The position numbers and the translations under genes are program-made. A model generated the notes under the pieces. It was not told where the DNA came from. It was given only the letters and a program-made list of their open reading frames with translations, and did no database searches. This document shows positions 44,401-52,826 of a stretch of 64,000 nucleotides of DNA, piece after piece (the first letter of the stretch is position 1; the number at the start of each line of letters is the position of its first letter). This DNA comes from Polynucleobacter sp. AP-Jannik-300A-C4 (GTDB lineage: Bacteria; Pseudomonadota; Gammaproteobacteria; Burkholderiales; Burkholderiaceae), in NCBI RefSeq assembly GCF_018688335.1, contig NZ_CP061316.1, forward strand, positions 310,001-374,000, given 5' to 3'.

Positions 44401-44427
44401 GGTGATAGTGGTTAGTGAATAAAAGTT

Positions 44428-44446
44428 ATTGAGAATGATTCTCAAT
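44428..44446. promoter_or_regulatory. Fur box 1 (perfect palindrome)
   Basis: ATTGAGAATGATTCTCAAT is a perfect 19-bp palindrome of the classic Fur-box form (GATAATGATAATCATTATC family). It lies 27 bp before the outer-membrane protein ATG, so iron-bound Fur would repress that operon. It is also 100 bp from the divergent DUF3820 gene. Confidence 0.85.
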
Positions 44447-44454
44447 ATACAGTA

Positions 44455-44473
44455 AATGAGAATAATTCTCAAT
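44455..44473. promoter_or_regulatory. Fur box 2
   Basis: AATGAGAATAATTCTCAAT matches the first box with a single arm mismatch. Its centre (44464) is 27 bp from that of box 1 (44437). Two boxes of this kind suggest tight, cooperative Fur control of the operon, and possibly of the divergent gene. Confidence 0.82.
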
Positions 44474-44546
44474 TGAGAAAATGACCCTGTTTGGCTTGGT
44501 GTTGAGATTTGGCTGGGAACTTGCTGGGGCTTGTAAGATCAAGGCT

Positions 44547-44789
44547 ATGGATTCAGAAGCTCTGGTGAAGCTAGTCACAATGAAGATGCCTTTTGGCAAG
44601 CATGCTGGCCGTGCACTTGCTGACTTGCCTGGCAATTATTTGGCGTGGTTTGCTCGCGAAGGCTTCCCTCAGGGTGAGCTAGGTCAGTTGCTGGAGCTAA
44701 TGCATACCCTGGATCACAATGGATTACGAGGCTTGTTGGCGCCTATTCAGCGGGCCCATGGGACTGCTCCCCGCACTCGGGAGCAATAA
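44547..44789 (+). CDS. DUF3820 family protein
   Basis: About 80 residues. MKMPFGKHAGRALADLPGNYLAWFAREGFPQGELGQLLELM is the standard DUF3820 pattern (related to exonuclease X C-terminal domains). These are small proteins once named putative quorum-sensing-regulated virulence factors, of unproven function. The ATG at 44547 is used; the longer frame from 44481 would start inside the Fur boxes. It is divergent from the iron-regulated operon and could share its control. Confidence 0.8.
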   Translation: MDSEALVKLVTMKMPFGKHAGRALADLPGNYLAWFAREGFPQGELGQLLELMHTLDHNGLRGLLAPIQRAHGTAPRTREQ

Positions 44790-44793
44790 AGAG

Positions 44794-45813
44794 TTACTTT
44801 GAGTGCACTATCGCTACGACACGATTGCGTTCGTAGCTCACATTGGGTGAATCGGGCGGACTGCTTTGCGAAAGCCTGACCTGCATTTGAGTTTGCGCCT
44901 CAATCTCTTGTGTCAGACTCTGAGCCAACTGGAGATTGCGGTCATATTGAAGCTCTATGCTGGCAACCCTTCCCGCCTTAATGCTGGAAATGATTGCTGA
45001 AACCTTTTCGGGTGAGTATTGATCAAAAAAGATCGGATACCAGCCACCCAGTGCTTGTCTAGAATCAGTTGCGCCTTTATCAACTTGTGCAAGAGGCTTG
45101 CTTACACTGTTCTCTACAGGTAAATGAAAGTCGATACCAGTTTTCTGAATCAGTTCAGCATAAGAGATTGGTGGATGCATTTGAGCTCCATCGGTGTTTT
45201 CAACCCAATAAGCCCAAGCTAATTTTTTATCGGGGTCATATACCAGTTTATAGAGATGACTTGGAATGGTGACCTTACTTTTACCAATGCTGCCGGCATG
45301 ACCAGTTGAGCCAGTAAAGACGTAGACATCGCCTTGCGCACGCTTGATATACATCCTGGTAGGCTCTTCAACCCGCTTTGCCCAGATGCCTTGGTTATTT
45401 TGTCTAGCCTGCGGCATCATATTTGCCAGGGAAAATGATTGCGCCATTCCTCGTTCGCGAGTCATATCACCAGCCGGGACGTTGTGTCCCCGGTCATAAC
45501 CGCTGCCACGATAGTCGGCCAGTAGGGCGCGTTCACTCAAGGGCAGTCTAGCTTCTTCGTAAAACTGATTGGTGCGGCGGGGGCGAGGTGCTTGAAGTTG
45601 CTCACCATTTAACTTTTCGACGGTATAGATAGGCTTTTTATCCGAAGGGGAGTAATAAATTGCAAAATCATCAAAGCAAAGGTCTCGCCCTACCTGGGAA
45701 GTGCTGGGTATTTGCTGGGATGGGAAAAAATCTTTGCATTGATCAAATAGGGCGGATGCACTTAGAGGTAGCCAAAGCAGGCTAAGTAAGAGGGGTTTGA
45801 CCAGGAATTTCAT
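44794..45813 (-). CDS. DNA/RNA non-specific endonuclease, secreted
   Basis: A 339-residue protein with a signal peptide (LLLSLLWLPLSASA). Its catalytic stretch is YDRGHNVPAGDM, the DRGH motif of the Serratia nuclease family, followed by SLANMMPQARQNNQGIWAKRVE, whose Asn residues hold the metal ion. It would degrade DNA and RNA in the periplasm or outside the cell. The C-terminal 90 residues are charged and of unknown role. It is the last chromosomal gene before the transposon's left end. Confidence 0.9.
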   Translation of the reverse strand: MKFLVKPLLLSLLWLPLSASALFDQCKDFFPSQQIPSTSQVGRDLCFDDFAIYYSPSDKKPIYTVEKLNGEQLQAPRPRRTNQFYEEARLPLSERALLADYRGSGYDRGHNVPAGDMTRERGMAQSFSLANMMPQARQNNQGIWAKRVEEPTRMYIKRAQGDVYVFTGSTGHAGSIGKSKVTIPSHLYKLVYDPDKKLAWAYWVENTDGAQMHPPISYAELIQKTGIDFHLPVENSVSKPLAQVDKGATDSRQALGGWYPIFFDQYSPEKVSAIISSIKAGRVASIELQYDRNLQLAQSLTQEIEAQTQMQVRLSQSSPPDSPNVSYERNRVVAIVHSK

Positions 45814-46061
45814 TGCATCTCAGTGTAATGAGTGTCCTCACCAGGTGCTTAAAGAATTACACCTATCACGTGATCAGATTAGCTCTAGGGCTAGTATTGA
45901 TCAGGGTTTTAGAGGCTAAGACCCTAACTATTGATGTGGTTGAAAAGCAGGAAGATCAATGGATCTGTAGCTTGATGCAATGATTCAGATAACACTACCT
46001 GTAGAAAATAAAGCTGCTGCAAATACTAGATGTATGGGTTTGCAGCTCTTGCAGAAGCTCA
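45814..46061. other. Intergenic region before the transposon's left end
   Basis: No gene found. A hairpin AGGGTTTTAG-AGG-CTAAGACCCT (45903-45925) has one mismatch and no T-run, so it is not clearly a terminator. The endonuclease gene's promoter should lie at the left of this region. Confidence 0.55.
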
Positions 46062-46085
46062 TGTGCGATTACACATAAGCTGCAA
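46062..46085 (-). repeat. Left terminal inverted repeat
   Basis: A 24-base end repeat, TGTGCGATTACACATAAG followed by CTGCAA. Read from the other strand it starts TTGCAGCTTATGTGTAATCG, the same shape as the internal TnsB-type sites, so it is both the end and the outermost binding site. Confidence 0.8.
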
Positions 46086-46141
46086 CTCCATATTCAATAA
46101 AATCAATAGGTTATTAATTTACTGGCCGCCAAAAGCTGAAA

Positions 46142-46163
46142 GTAATTTACGTATAAGTTGCAA
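46142..46163 (-). repeat. Left-end TnsB-type site 2
   Basis: On the minus strand it reads TTGCAACTTATACGTAAATT plus AC. It repeats 31 bp further in with two mismatches, and matches the right-end sites at the TTGCARYTTAT core. Confidence 0.75.
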
Positions 46164-46168
46164 TTTTC

Positions 46169-48019
46169 TTAAGTAATTTGCGCATAAGTTGCAATTTTCT
46201 CAAAGTCACTTGTAAATTCGTTTTGAAGAAAATAGTTATTTAGTCGCTTCTCAAAAGAGGCGGGGAGAAATAAGTGGTCCTCTTTTTCAATTACCCCTGG
46301 GATTGAAATTGTCCATAAACCAAGCAACTCAATAGCATTTATGGTTTTCTCAAATGACTGACTGTGTTTAGCTGCAATTTTGCTGACATTTATAAAGTGA
46401 GTCTCAAACCGATCAATAAATGATCGGGTAATGATCTTGCCGTTGGGTTCTTCACGGTATTGAAGATATCCAGTGCGCATTAAAAATTCAATTCCTGTTT
46501 TATTTGTGCGAATATCACAGGCCGCTTGAGCAATCGAAAGCCCTTCATTTTGAATTGCAACTCTTTTTTGAGAAACATATTGCTTAATTTCTCTCTTATA
46601 TAAAATTAAGCTCGAGAGCTTTTTCCCAAAGCGTCCTCGTACTGTAATTTTATCCTCTAAAATTCCCTTCAAAATAGAAATTTTTATTTCAACATCAATT
46701 GACTTCTTTTCTAAGACTTTCTCAAGCGTTATGAATTGTTCATTTCTTACCGAGGTACGTCTGAAGCCAACTATATTCTTTTTCTTAATGGTTTCAAGAA
46801 TCTCATCTAGAACCTCTTTGAGCCAGGGAAATTTAAGGGATTTTGCTTTTTCTGTGATTAGATAATCACTCATAACTCCACTGCTCCAAAATAAGCCGAG
46901 AATATTATGAGGAACCCCTATGTAATCCGCAGCCTCTGTTAGGGTGAGAATTTTGTTATCCGTATGGGATGATTTTTCCTTGGGGGGTAAGTTGGGAAAA
47001 TCATCAAAATAAGATACATGGGTGAGATTAGGTTTGCCCTTTAATGGGCTTGGAAATGTAAATTGATTTGAAAAGAGCAACAGCTCATTAATTATAAAGT
47101 CAGTATTTTTGTCAAAATTGCTATTGTTGGTTAATTCATTAATTAGTTTCTTTATTTGTGTTGAATGTAAATATTTTTTTCCAAACTTATCAGCGGCATT
47201 AAAGTATCTATCTAAAAAATCTGCATACCCTTCAGGCCATCTTGAAAACATTGCTACACTCACATTAACGGCATTTGTTACGCCCAAGGTGGCGTCGTCT
47301 CTGGTTATAACTCTATCTTCGTGCGGTTCATAAAAACTACTCACTTTGCTATTTTTATGCAATATTTCCAACAGTTGCTCTAGCTGAAGTTTTTCGAAGT
47401 GGCTTAAGGGGAACCGATATGTGTTTGGCAGGTTGTCAGTAAATTTTTCATTGAGTTTTGCGTAAATAATTCCCATCAACTCTGTGTGCGACTTTTTCGA
47501 GGGTTCTAGAGGAGCATTTGTATAATCAGCACCGCATTTACATTTGAGTAGCCCAGGCCTAAACCAGCTTATCGGATTAAGGCATGATTGACATTTAGTG
47601 ATGGGTTTTACTTTATGCCTTGGACACGCAATTGCAATAGATAGGTCCCAAAAAGCATTAATATGACCATCTTCTTTTACGCAAATAGGGCAAATCTTTG
47701 CTTTAATAGTTATAAGGCGTTGGTGCCGTTGATTGCATCCGAGTTGCCGCCCAAGTATTTTTAACTTTGATGCTGATTCGCTGTCTGTGTGCGAATATCT
47801 ATCAAGTCTATTTTCTGGAAATCCAAGAATTTCTGCAAATTTTTTTGTGGAGATATTTCTTGACCCGGGAGTGAGTTTCTCGGTCCCCAACATTTTTGCA
47901 ACTAAAGAGGGTGATAGATAGCCATTTGCTTCTGATACTCTTAATAAATAGCCTCGCAGGCTTTCATATCTGAATGGCTTTGGGGTTACCACAAGAAGAT
48001 TATTTTCATTTGCCTGCAA
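46169..48019 (-). CDS. tniQ: TniQ/TnsD-family target-selection protein
   Basis: A 616-residue protein. The N-terminal part is TniQ-like: TPKPFRYESLRGYLLRVSEANGY, then zinc-binding CPICVKEDG, ACPRHKVKPITKCQSCL and CKCG. The remaining 400 residues are helical and would include DNA-binding helices that choose the target. The size is between short TniQ (about 400) and Tn7 TnsD (508) or more, so it may combine both roles. The start is TTG at 48019, 3 bp after the tnsC stop. No second TnsD or TnsE is present, so this is likely the only target selector. Its target site cannot be told from this copy. Confidence 0.86.
   Translation of the reverse strand: MQANENNLLVVTPKPFRYESLRGYLLRVSEANGYLSPSLVAKMLGTEKLTPGSRNISTKKFAEILGFPENRLDRYSHTDSESASKLKILGRQLGCNQRHQRLITIKAKICPICVKEDGHINAFWDLSIAIACPRHKVKPITKCQSCLNPISWFRPGLLKCKCGADYTNAPLEPSKKSHTELMGIIYAKLNEKFTDNLPNTYRFPLSHFEKLQLEQLLEILHKNSKVSSFYEPHEDRVITRDDATLGVTNAVNVSVAMFSRWPEGYADFLDRYFNAADKFGKKYLHSTQIKKLINELTNNSNFDKNTDFIINELLLFSNQFTFPSPLKGKPNLTHVSYFDDFPNLPPKEKSSHTDNKILTLTEAADYIGVPHNILGLFWSSGVMSDYLITEKAKSLKFPWLKEVLDEILETIKKKNIVGFRRTSVRNEQFITLEKVLEKKSIDVEIKISILKGILEDKITVRGRFGKKLSSLILYKREIKQYVSQKRVAIQNEGLSIAQAACDIRTNKTGIEFLMRTGYLQYREEPNGKIITRSFIDRFETHFINVSKIAAKHSQSFEKTINAIELLGLWTISIPGVIEKEDHLFLPASFEKRLNNYFLQNEFTSDFEKIATYAQIT
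46173..46194 (-). repeat. Left-end TnsB-type site 3, inside the 3' end of tniQ
   Basis: On the minus strand it reads TTGCAACTTATGCGCAAATT plus AC and encodes the last residues of TniQ (ATYAQIT). The tniQ stop codon (46169-46171) lies between sites 2 and 3, so the end of the gene is also part of the transposon end. Confidence 0.75.
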
Positions 48020-48021
48020 AA

Positions 48022-49032
48022 CTAACCCCTAAGCGACTTGATCCCTCGGGGATTCAAATTTGTTGGTCTAGAAATGTCTGAGTGATTTAAATTTATTTTT
48101 GGAAATCCTATTTGTGCAACTTTCGCTAAAACTTCATTTGGCTGCGCCTGTATGAAGTTCCTTGAAAATGGATCAAAGTTTGACAGGATTTGTTCGTCTC
48201 TCCATATCGATGCTTCATAAGCAATTTTTAGGTCTTCAATCGTAATGATCTTCTTGTTTGTATCCAGGGCTTCCCAGACTGCATGTCGCAATAACTTGCT
48301 CAAATATCCAATAAGGCCACCAGTTGCGCAATAGCATCTAAATGCCATTTCATTTGAGTCCAGTGGGGGTATATCAAAATGAGAGCTTATTGATTTATGA
48401 AAGGCTCCTAATATTCCCACGAACTCCTCTCTTTGGTCGATATCTCCCCAATCAAATCTTGGCAAAACTATCGGGGCAAAAAATCTTCCTGCAAGCTGCT
48501 CATTCTGGTCTAGTACCGCTTTACAAGTGGGGAGCCCTGCTACAACTAAGGCGCATTTAGTATCGTCAACTAATATCTTTAACCAGTCGGCAACATAGTG
48601 CATTACTTTGTGCGTCCCCTTATCATAAAAGTGTTGAAATTCATCAATGATTACCATTGATGTTTTAGCGCTTCTCATTAAGAGTTTTAACCTCATTGTT
48701 TTGGCGTTTTCAGTGCCAGAGTAACTTTGTGGGTCACCCAATGCGCGAAGCATAATTTCGACTAAACCTTTTACGGTGGGTTTTGATGGGGTCTTTACCA
48801 TTAAAATCGGGGCTTTGACACCATCCTCATCTCTTTTGGGTGGATGATTATGGTAGAAAGCTTCTAGCGCTCGACTCTTTCCAGTTCTAGATTCGCCAAT
48901 TAAGGCCAGGCAGACTGGTTCTGGACTATCTAAAGAATACCGCATACATTGCTCGATGCGCATAGTAGCTGTTGAGAATGCGGTGTGAGGAACTAGAGTG
49001 GATTCGACAATATGCCTCTTTAGTGCACTCAT
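48022..49032 (-). CDS. tnsC: TnsC/TniB-type AAA+ ATPase
   Basis: About 336 residues. Walker A CLALIGESRTGKSRALEAF, and Walker B SMVIIDEFQHFYDKGTHKV followed by sensor-1-like LVVAGLPTCKAVL. The size and DEFQH box match TniB/TnsC regulators, which bridge the target-bound TniQ and the transposase and block repeat insertion nearby. The ATG at 49032 overlaps the tnsB stop (ATGA). The N-terminal and C-terminal extensions of TnsC that bind TnsA/TnsB are shorter here than in Tn7 (555 residues). Confidence 0.9.
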   Translation of the reverse strand: MSALKRHIVESTLVPHTAFSTATMRIEQCMRYSLDSPEPVCLALIGESRTGKSRALEAFYHNHPPKRDEDGVKAPILMVKTPSKPTVKGLVEIMLRALGDPQSYSGTENAKTMRLKLLMRSAKTSMVIIDEFQHFYDKGTHKVMHYVADWLKILVDDTKCALVVAGLPTCKAVLDQNEQLAGRFFAPIVLPRFDWGDIDQREEFVGILGAFHKSISSHFDIPPLDSNEMAFRCYCATGGLIGYLSKLLRHAVWEALDTNKKIITIEDLKIAYEASIWRDEQILSNFDPFSRNFIQAQPNEVLAKVAQIGFPKINLNHSDISRPTNLNPRGIKSLRG

Positions 49033-51044
49033 TCGGTTCCCCAATTTAAGGTCCGATTGGAGATGATTGGCTCAAATGTCCTTATCTTGCGTTGACTCGC
49101 TTGTACATTTCTAGGGGCATCGGGCCCTATATCATCCACGGCATTGCTTTTTAGGCTTGTTGAATGACCTAGTTGAGGAGCTGGCAATTCATCAATTGGA
49201 CTTACAGATTTTGAAATTAAGCTCTTATCTCCCCTAAATCTAGTAACCTTTTGTCGAATTTTCTTTGGTCCTGTTTTTAAGTCTTGATCAATCCAATCTT
49301 GAATCATTTGCTTTGCCTGAAGGCAGCCAAATACATCATCTTTATCGAGATGTTTTTGGGAAAGCCTTTTGCAAATTCGATGCTGATACTTCGAAAGTCC
49401 TTTTGCGTAGTGATTAAGTAGTGCTGGAACTGTGATTAATTCATTGTTACTCGGGGATAGTACGATAATTTGACCCAAGTCTGAGTCATCAATTTGAATT
49501 TGGACCTGAAGCTTTGTGCCAAACCGTCTTCTTAATGCTGCTAATTCTTGTGAGTTATAAAGTAGTCCATCGAGCTCTATACCTTTGTGTGTTAAAACCC
49601 TTGTTTCGCTACGACTTAAGATGGCATCTAATTGAGCAACATTATCGGGGAGTAATATATCGCCCGAATTAATACTGGATTTCCAAATCGAGGCAGGGCT
49701 TGCTTTCAGACTACGGTGAAGTTCTTGGTGGTATACATCTGCTATCCATGTGCGATAAATTTTTTGAAATGTGCTGTATTTAATGACCGCATGTTTTACT
49801 GGGTCGTACTCACCTTTATCAAAAATATTACTAAAAGTCGTTCCGGGGTTGCCGTGTGCAAGTTCTTTATTTATGGTTCCAAGAAAGCGTTCAATTTTTC
49901 CCTTGAACCATGGCGTTTTTCTTGCTGAATAGTGAATTTCTATGCCAAGGGAGTAACAGGCTTTCTCGAGATTCTCACCATGAAATTCCATTCCATTATC
50001 AACTACTAGTTCGCGCATTACTCCGTGAGCATCCCAGGCGGATTTTATTTCTGGGTATTCCTCTCTTAGATTTGCTTTTGGGAGAATTGCCATCTTCAAG
50101 CATTGAGCAACTGTCAAAAAGCTTGGGGGTTCAAAGCTCACTGATATCCCAAGAATGCATCTAGAATAATCATCAATACATGCTGTGATCCATGGTCGAC
50201 CAAGCGGAAACCCGTTCTCATCAACCAACATGAGATCCAATTGAGTATGGTCAATTTCGGCTCTCTCTAATGGGGCTTGAGTTATGCGGTGAGATGTAAC
50301 TGTGCGAAATTTATTGAGGGCTATATTCCTCCCGTCTCTCGCCATGCAGACATCAAAAGCTGGTATCGCAGAAATTAGTCTTTTAATCAATCTTGGGCTC
50401 GGCAACGGCAGTTGCATGCTTTGCACAAGCAGCGAATTTTCTTTTAGAACTAGAAGAGTTGCTCTTTCAAAAACCTTTTTTAGATTTCCTTTTTCTGGAG
50501 TGAGGTAAATTTCATCGATAGCTCTATTTACTATAGCCTCTACCTCCTTAGGGTATCTACTGCCGGTATTGCCTTTCTTGCTATGGTTATCGGCCAAGGA
50601 CATGATGTCTTGACCAGACTTCATGTATCTTTTTTTCCACCTGTACACGGTGCTCCAATTTGGTGGCTTGGGTAATGTATTTTGGCTAATCATTACCCAA
50701 ACTTTTCTAATTAACGGCTCAAATGCTTTTAATGAGTTGGGGGAGTCGATAACTGCGTTGACATAGGCCCTCTTGATTTTTAGGGTTTGCCAATCCTCAT
50801 CGCTAAGTTCAGAGGTTAAGTTAGGGATTTTTTGGCGAGGATCTTTTTCAGTTATGAATCCCTCATTAAAGACTAATTTTCTATTTAAATATAGTTTCTC
50901 AAGTTCGGCAATTGATAACCTTATTAAATTACCAGTGTTAATTTCTTCGCACTGCCATGAATGATTCTCAACCCTTTTTCTCAGTACATATGACTCACCT
51001 TCAATTTTAATTTTGACGCCTTTTGTTAATGAAGAGCAGCTCAT
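49029..51044 (-). CDS. tnsB: TnsB-type DDE transposase
   Basis: About 671 residues. The integrase core shows RAEIDHTQLDLMLVDENG and TACIDDYSRCILG (first Asp), LVVDNGMEFHGENL (second Asp), and KTPWFKGKIERFLGTINKE (Glu), a complete DDE set. N-terminal helix-turn-helix parts (NWSTVYRWKKRYMKSGQD) would bind the end repeats. The C-terminal Mu-type beta-barrel domain follows, then a basic tail likely to contact TnsC. The ATG at 51044 has AGGAG ahead and overlaps the tnsA stop (ATGA). It makes the 3'-end cuts and joins; TnsA makes the 5' cuts. Confidence 0.93.
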   Translation of the reverse strand: MSCSSLTKGVKIKIEGESYVLRKRVENHSWQCEEINTGNLIRLSIAELEKLYLNRKLVFNEGFITEKDPRQKIPNLTSELSDEDWQTLKIKRAYVNAVIDSPNSLKAFEPLIRKVWVMISQNTLPKPPNWSTVYRWKKRYMKSGQDIMSLADNHSKKGNTGSRYPKEVEAIVNRAIDEIYLTPEKGNLKKVFERATLLVLKENSLLVQSMQLPLPSPRLIKRLISAIPAFDVCMARDGRNIALNKFRTVTSHRITQAPLERAEIDHTQLDLMLVDENGFPLGRPWITACIDDYSRCILGISVSFEPPSFLTVAQCLKMAILPKANLREEYPEIKSAWDAHGVMRELVVDNGMEFHGENLEKACYSLGIEIHYSARKTPWFKGKIERFLGTINKELAHGNPGTTFSNIFDKGEYDPVKHAVIKYSTFQKIYRTWIADVYHQELHRSLKASPASIWKSSINSGDILLPDNVAQLDAILSRSETRVLTHKGIELDGLLYNSQELAALRRRFGTKLQVQIQIDDSDLGQIIVLSPSNNELITVPALLNHYAKGLSKYQHRICKRLSQKHLDKDDVFGCLQAKQMIQDWIDQDLKTGPKKIRQKVTRFRGDKSLISKSVSPIDELPAPQLGHSTSLKSNAVDDIGPDAPRNVQASQRKIRTFEPIISNRTLNWGTE

Positions 51045-51733
51045 AATCTCTCCTCTCTTAATGGCTCCAAAAAAGATTTGCGCCATTGAAAAATGGTTTT
51101 GTTTGACCATACTTGATTAATGTCAAAGTAAATGTACCCCTCTATCACCAATCTACATATAATTTTTGGGCCCTGTGGTCCAATAAGCCCGGATTTCAGC
51201 TCACCCCAGCTGATGGTTCCGTGGCGCTCTAAGTAACGAAGCGCTTTTTCTTTCTCTACTATGCCGATGGGGTTTACTCCATATCGCAACAAGGCTATAG
51301 TGTTTTGTTTTTTGGGCTGAAGTGTTAGACTTTTTGGGTCAACGGTGCGCCAGCTATAGCCCATCTTTAAAAGTTGACTTTTAAAAGCCTCTATATTTGT
51401 GATGGACATCCCATCAGTCATATCGGACCACTTCTTTATTTCCCAAACTTCCTTGTACTCATAAGATTTAACGAGTAAGTCTGGGTACCGATGAAAAGTC
51501 TTGCCATCAATTTCGTATTGAATTTCCATTGGAGATTCGTGAAATGAACTAATGGTTGGTGTGATATCTAGTAATCGAAAAGCATGAAGTTGGTCAATAT
51601 TTTCCCAATGCAGCATATGACCCATTTTTAGACTTGGGTACTTGCCAGTTGGCTTGGTGTTTGACCGAGAGATTACTCGCTTGATTCTTGTCTCGCCTGC
51701 CTCGGGCATTCTTATTTGTATAATTTTAAGCAT
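51041..51733 (-). CDS. tnsA: TnsA-type transposon endonuclease
   Basis: A 230-residue protein with the TnsA N-terminal nuclease pattern: GHMLHWENIDQLHAFRLLDI (catalytic Glu region), HRYPDLLVK (Asp), and EVWEIKKWSD (E-x-K). The C-terminal part is a winged-helix-like domain that in Tn7 binds TnsC. Together with TnsB it would cut the transposon out on both strands, so movement is likely cut-and-paste. A palindrome (51746-51759) lies just upstream of the ATG. It is a little shorter than Tn7 TnsA (273 residues). Confidence 0.9.
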   Translation of the reverse strand: MLKIIQIRMPEAGETRIKRVISRSNTKPTGKYPSLKMGHMLHWENIDQLHAFRLLDITPTISSFHESPMEIQYEIDGKTFHRYPDLLVKSYEYKEVWEIKKWSDMTDGMSITNIEAFKSQLLKMGYSWRTVDPKSLTLQPKKQNTIALLRYGVNPIGIVEKEKALRYLERHGTISWGELKSGLIGPQGPKIICRLVIEGYIYFDINQVWSNKTIFQWRKSFLEPLREERL

Positions 51734-51745
51734 TTATTTATTTGG

Positions 51746-51759
51746 TTTAGCCAGCTATA
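51746..51759. promoter_or_regulatory. Palindromic motif upstream of tnsA
   Basis: TTTAGC-CA-GCTATA, 12 bp before the tnsA ATG. The same motif (TTTAGC-TG-GCTAAA) is found upstream of the nuclease gene before it at 52730-52743, at nearly the same distance from its start. It is probably a shared operator of the element. Confidence 0.6.
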
Positions 51760-51779
51760 CTAGATTAATTAAAAAAAAC

Positions 51780-52721
51780 TTACCTTTTTAGGAAATGAGT
51801 TAACAGCTGCAGTGAGGTTTCTAGTTTGTATGTCGGATCATTGCGCTTGGGTTTGCGAATTAGAGTCAATTTCTTATTATCTAAAGCTAAGATCCCGCAG
51901 TTATTAGGAGTACTCTTGGTTCCATAATCAGGATTGAATTCACAAAATGCTATCCAAATGTAATCACAGTATTTTGCTTGGACATAAAGGGGAGAACAGT
52001 CTTGCCTAGGATTGTTATTAGCTTTAATTTCAACCCCATGAAACTCTAGTCCGCTTTTATTTTCCAGTACAATCATTGCGTCAAAGCAGATACGCTTACC
52101 CCCATCATTTTTTTGCATGAGACAGAAGTTTGGCATCACCACTTCATACTTATTTTTATTTTCCATCTCCATCCAGTTATTGTCTGGAGAATTTAGGCAA
52201 ACAAGCACCTGGGCTTCATTGATGCTCGCTTGATTTTTGGGATCCGCTAAGTCTATTTTGGGCCTAGATACGCCCGTCCCTCTCGATGTTTTACCTTCCA
52301 AACTTTTTCTATATGCAATCCAAGTGGACCGCAATTCATTTCTCTTGATATTTTCAGATAGAACTCTTTTTGCTAGAGTTATAAAAACATCTCGTGGAGT
52401 TACTCGTTCAATTTTTTCAAGAATTTCTAAGTTTTCAGGACTAATCTTCGCAGATAAAGTTTTGAATTCTGGGGCTGTTATCTTATATATTTTTAGTTCT
52501 TCCTGAAGGTTTTTGTAAAACTTTGCAGCTCTAAAGTATCTCCATAGACTGCTCTCACTCAGCAACATTTTTTTGCTGACATCAATTAGCCACTCAGTAA
52601 ATGATTTATGGGTTGATGACCATTCTCCGGTTGCTTCATTGGAGAGCAAAAATTCAGCCATAACCACCCATGAGTTAGATGAGGATTGGAGGGGGGTGTC
52701 ATTGATTTTTTTAATTTCCAT
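51780..52721 (-). CDS. Probable PD-(D/E)XK nuclease with N-terminal DNA-binding-like region, unknown family
   Basis: A 313-residue protein. Residues 1 to about 150 are helical with an HTH-like stretch (KMLLSESSLWRYFRAAKFYKN) and resemble no family I know. Residues about 180-300 carry RICFDAMIVLENKSGLEFHGVEIKANNN: an Asp, then E-x-K at the right distance for a PD-(D/E)XK nuclease core, followed by QAKYCDYIWIAF and GILALDNKKLTLIRKP. This part recalls the MmcB-like nucleases. It is the first gene of the transposon operon, ahead of tnsA. It may be a cargo defence nuclease, a second processing enzyme, or the regulator of the operon. Confidence 0.65.
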   Translation of the reverse strand: MEIKKINDTPLQSSSNSWVVMAEFLLSNEATGEWSSTHKSFTEWLIDVSKKMLLSESSLWRYFRAAKFYKNLQEELKIYKITAPEFKTLSAKISPENLEILEKIERVTPRDVFITLAKRVLSENIKRNELRSTWIAYRKSLEGKTSRGTGVSRPKIDLADPKNQASINEAQVLVCLNSPDNNWMEMENKNKYEVVMPNFCLMQKNDGGKRICFDAMIVLENKSGLEFHGVEIKANNNPRQDCSPLYVQAKYCDYIWIAFCEFNPDYGTKSTPNNCGILALDNKKLTLIRKPKRNDPTYKLETSLQLLTHFLKR

Positions 52722-52729
52722 TTTATTAG

Positions 52730-52743
52730 TTTAGCTGGCTAAA
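52730..52743. promoter_or_regulatory. Palindromic motif between -35 and start of nuclease gene
   Basis: TTTAGC-TG-GCTAAA with perfect 6-bp arms. On the minus strand a TTGACA (52756-52751) lies 17 bp before TAAACT (52733-52728), so the palindrome overlaps the -10 region. Transcription would start about at the ATG (52721), giving a leaderless mRNA. This is a good place for a repressor. Confidence 0.6.
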
Positions 52744-52826
52744 GTGAATTTGTCAAATGTTTTTTTCAGTTATTTAGTAAAGAGCTTATTAAGAGCGTGC
52801 TTATTTTATCGGATAACTTTACAGTT

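Noticed and set aside
44481..44546. Longer N-terminus for the DUF3820 protein
   Set aside because: It would start at the edge of Fur box 2, and the extra residues do not fit the family.
45903..45925. Hairpin before the transposon as terminator
   Set aside because: It has a mismatch and no T-run.
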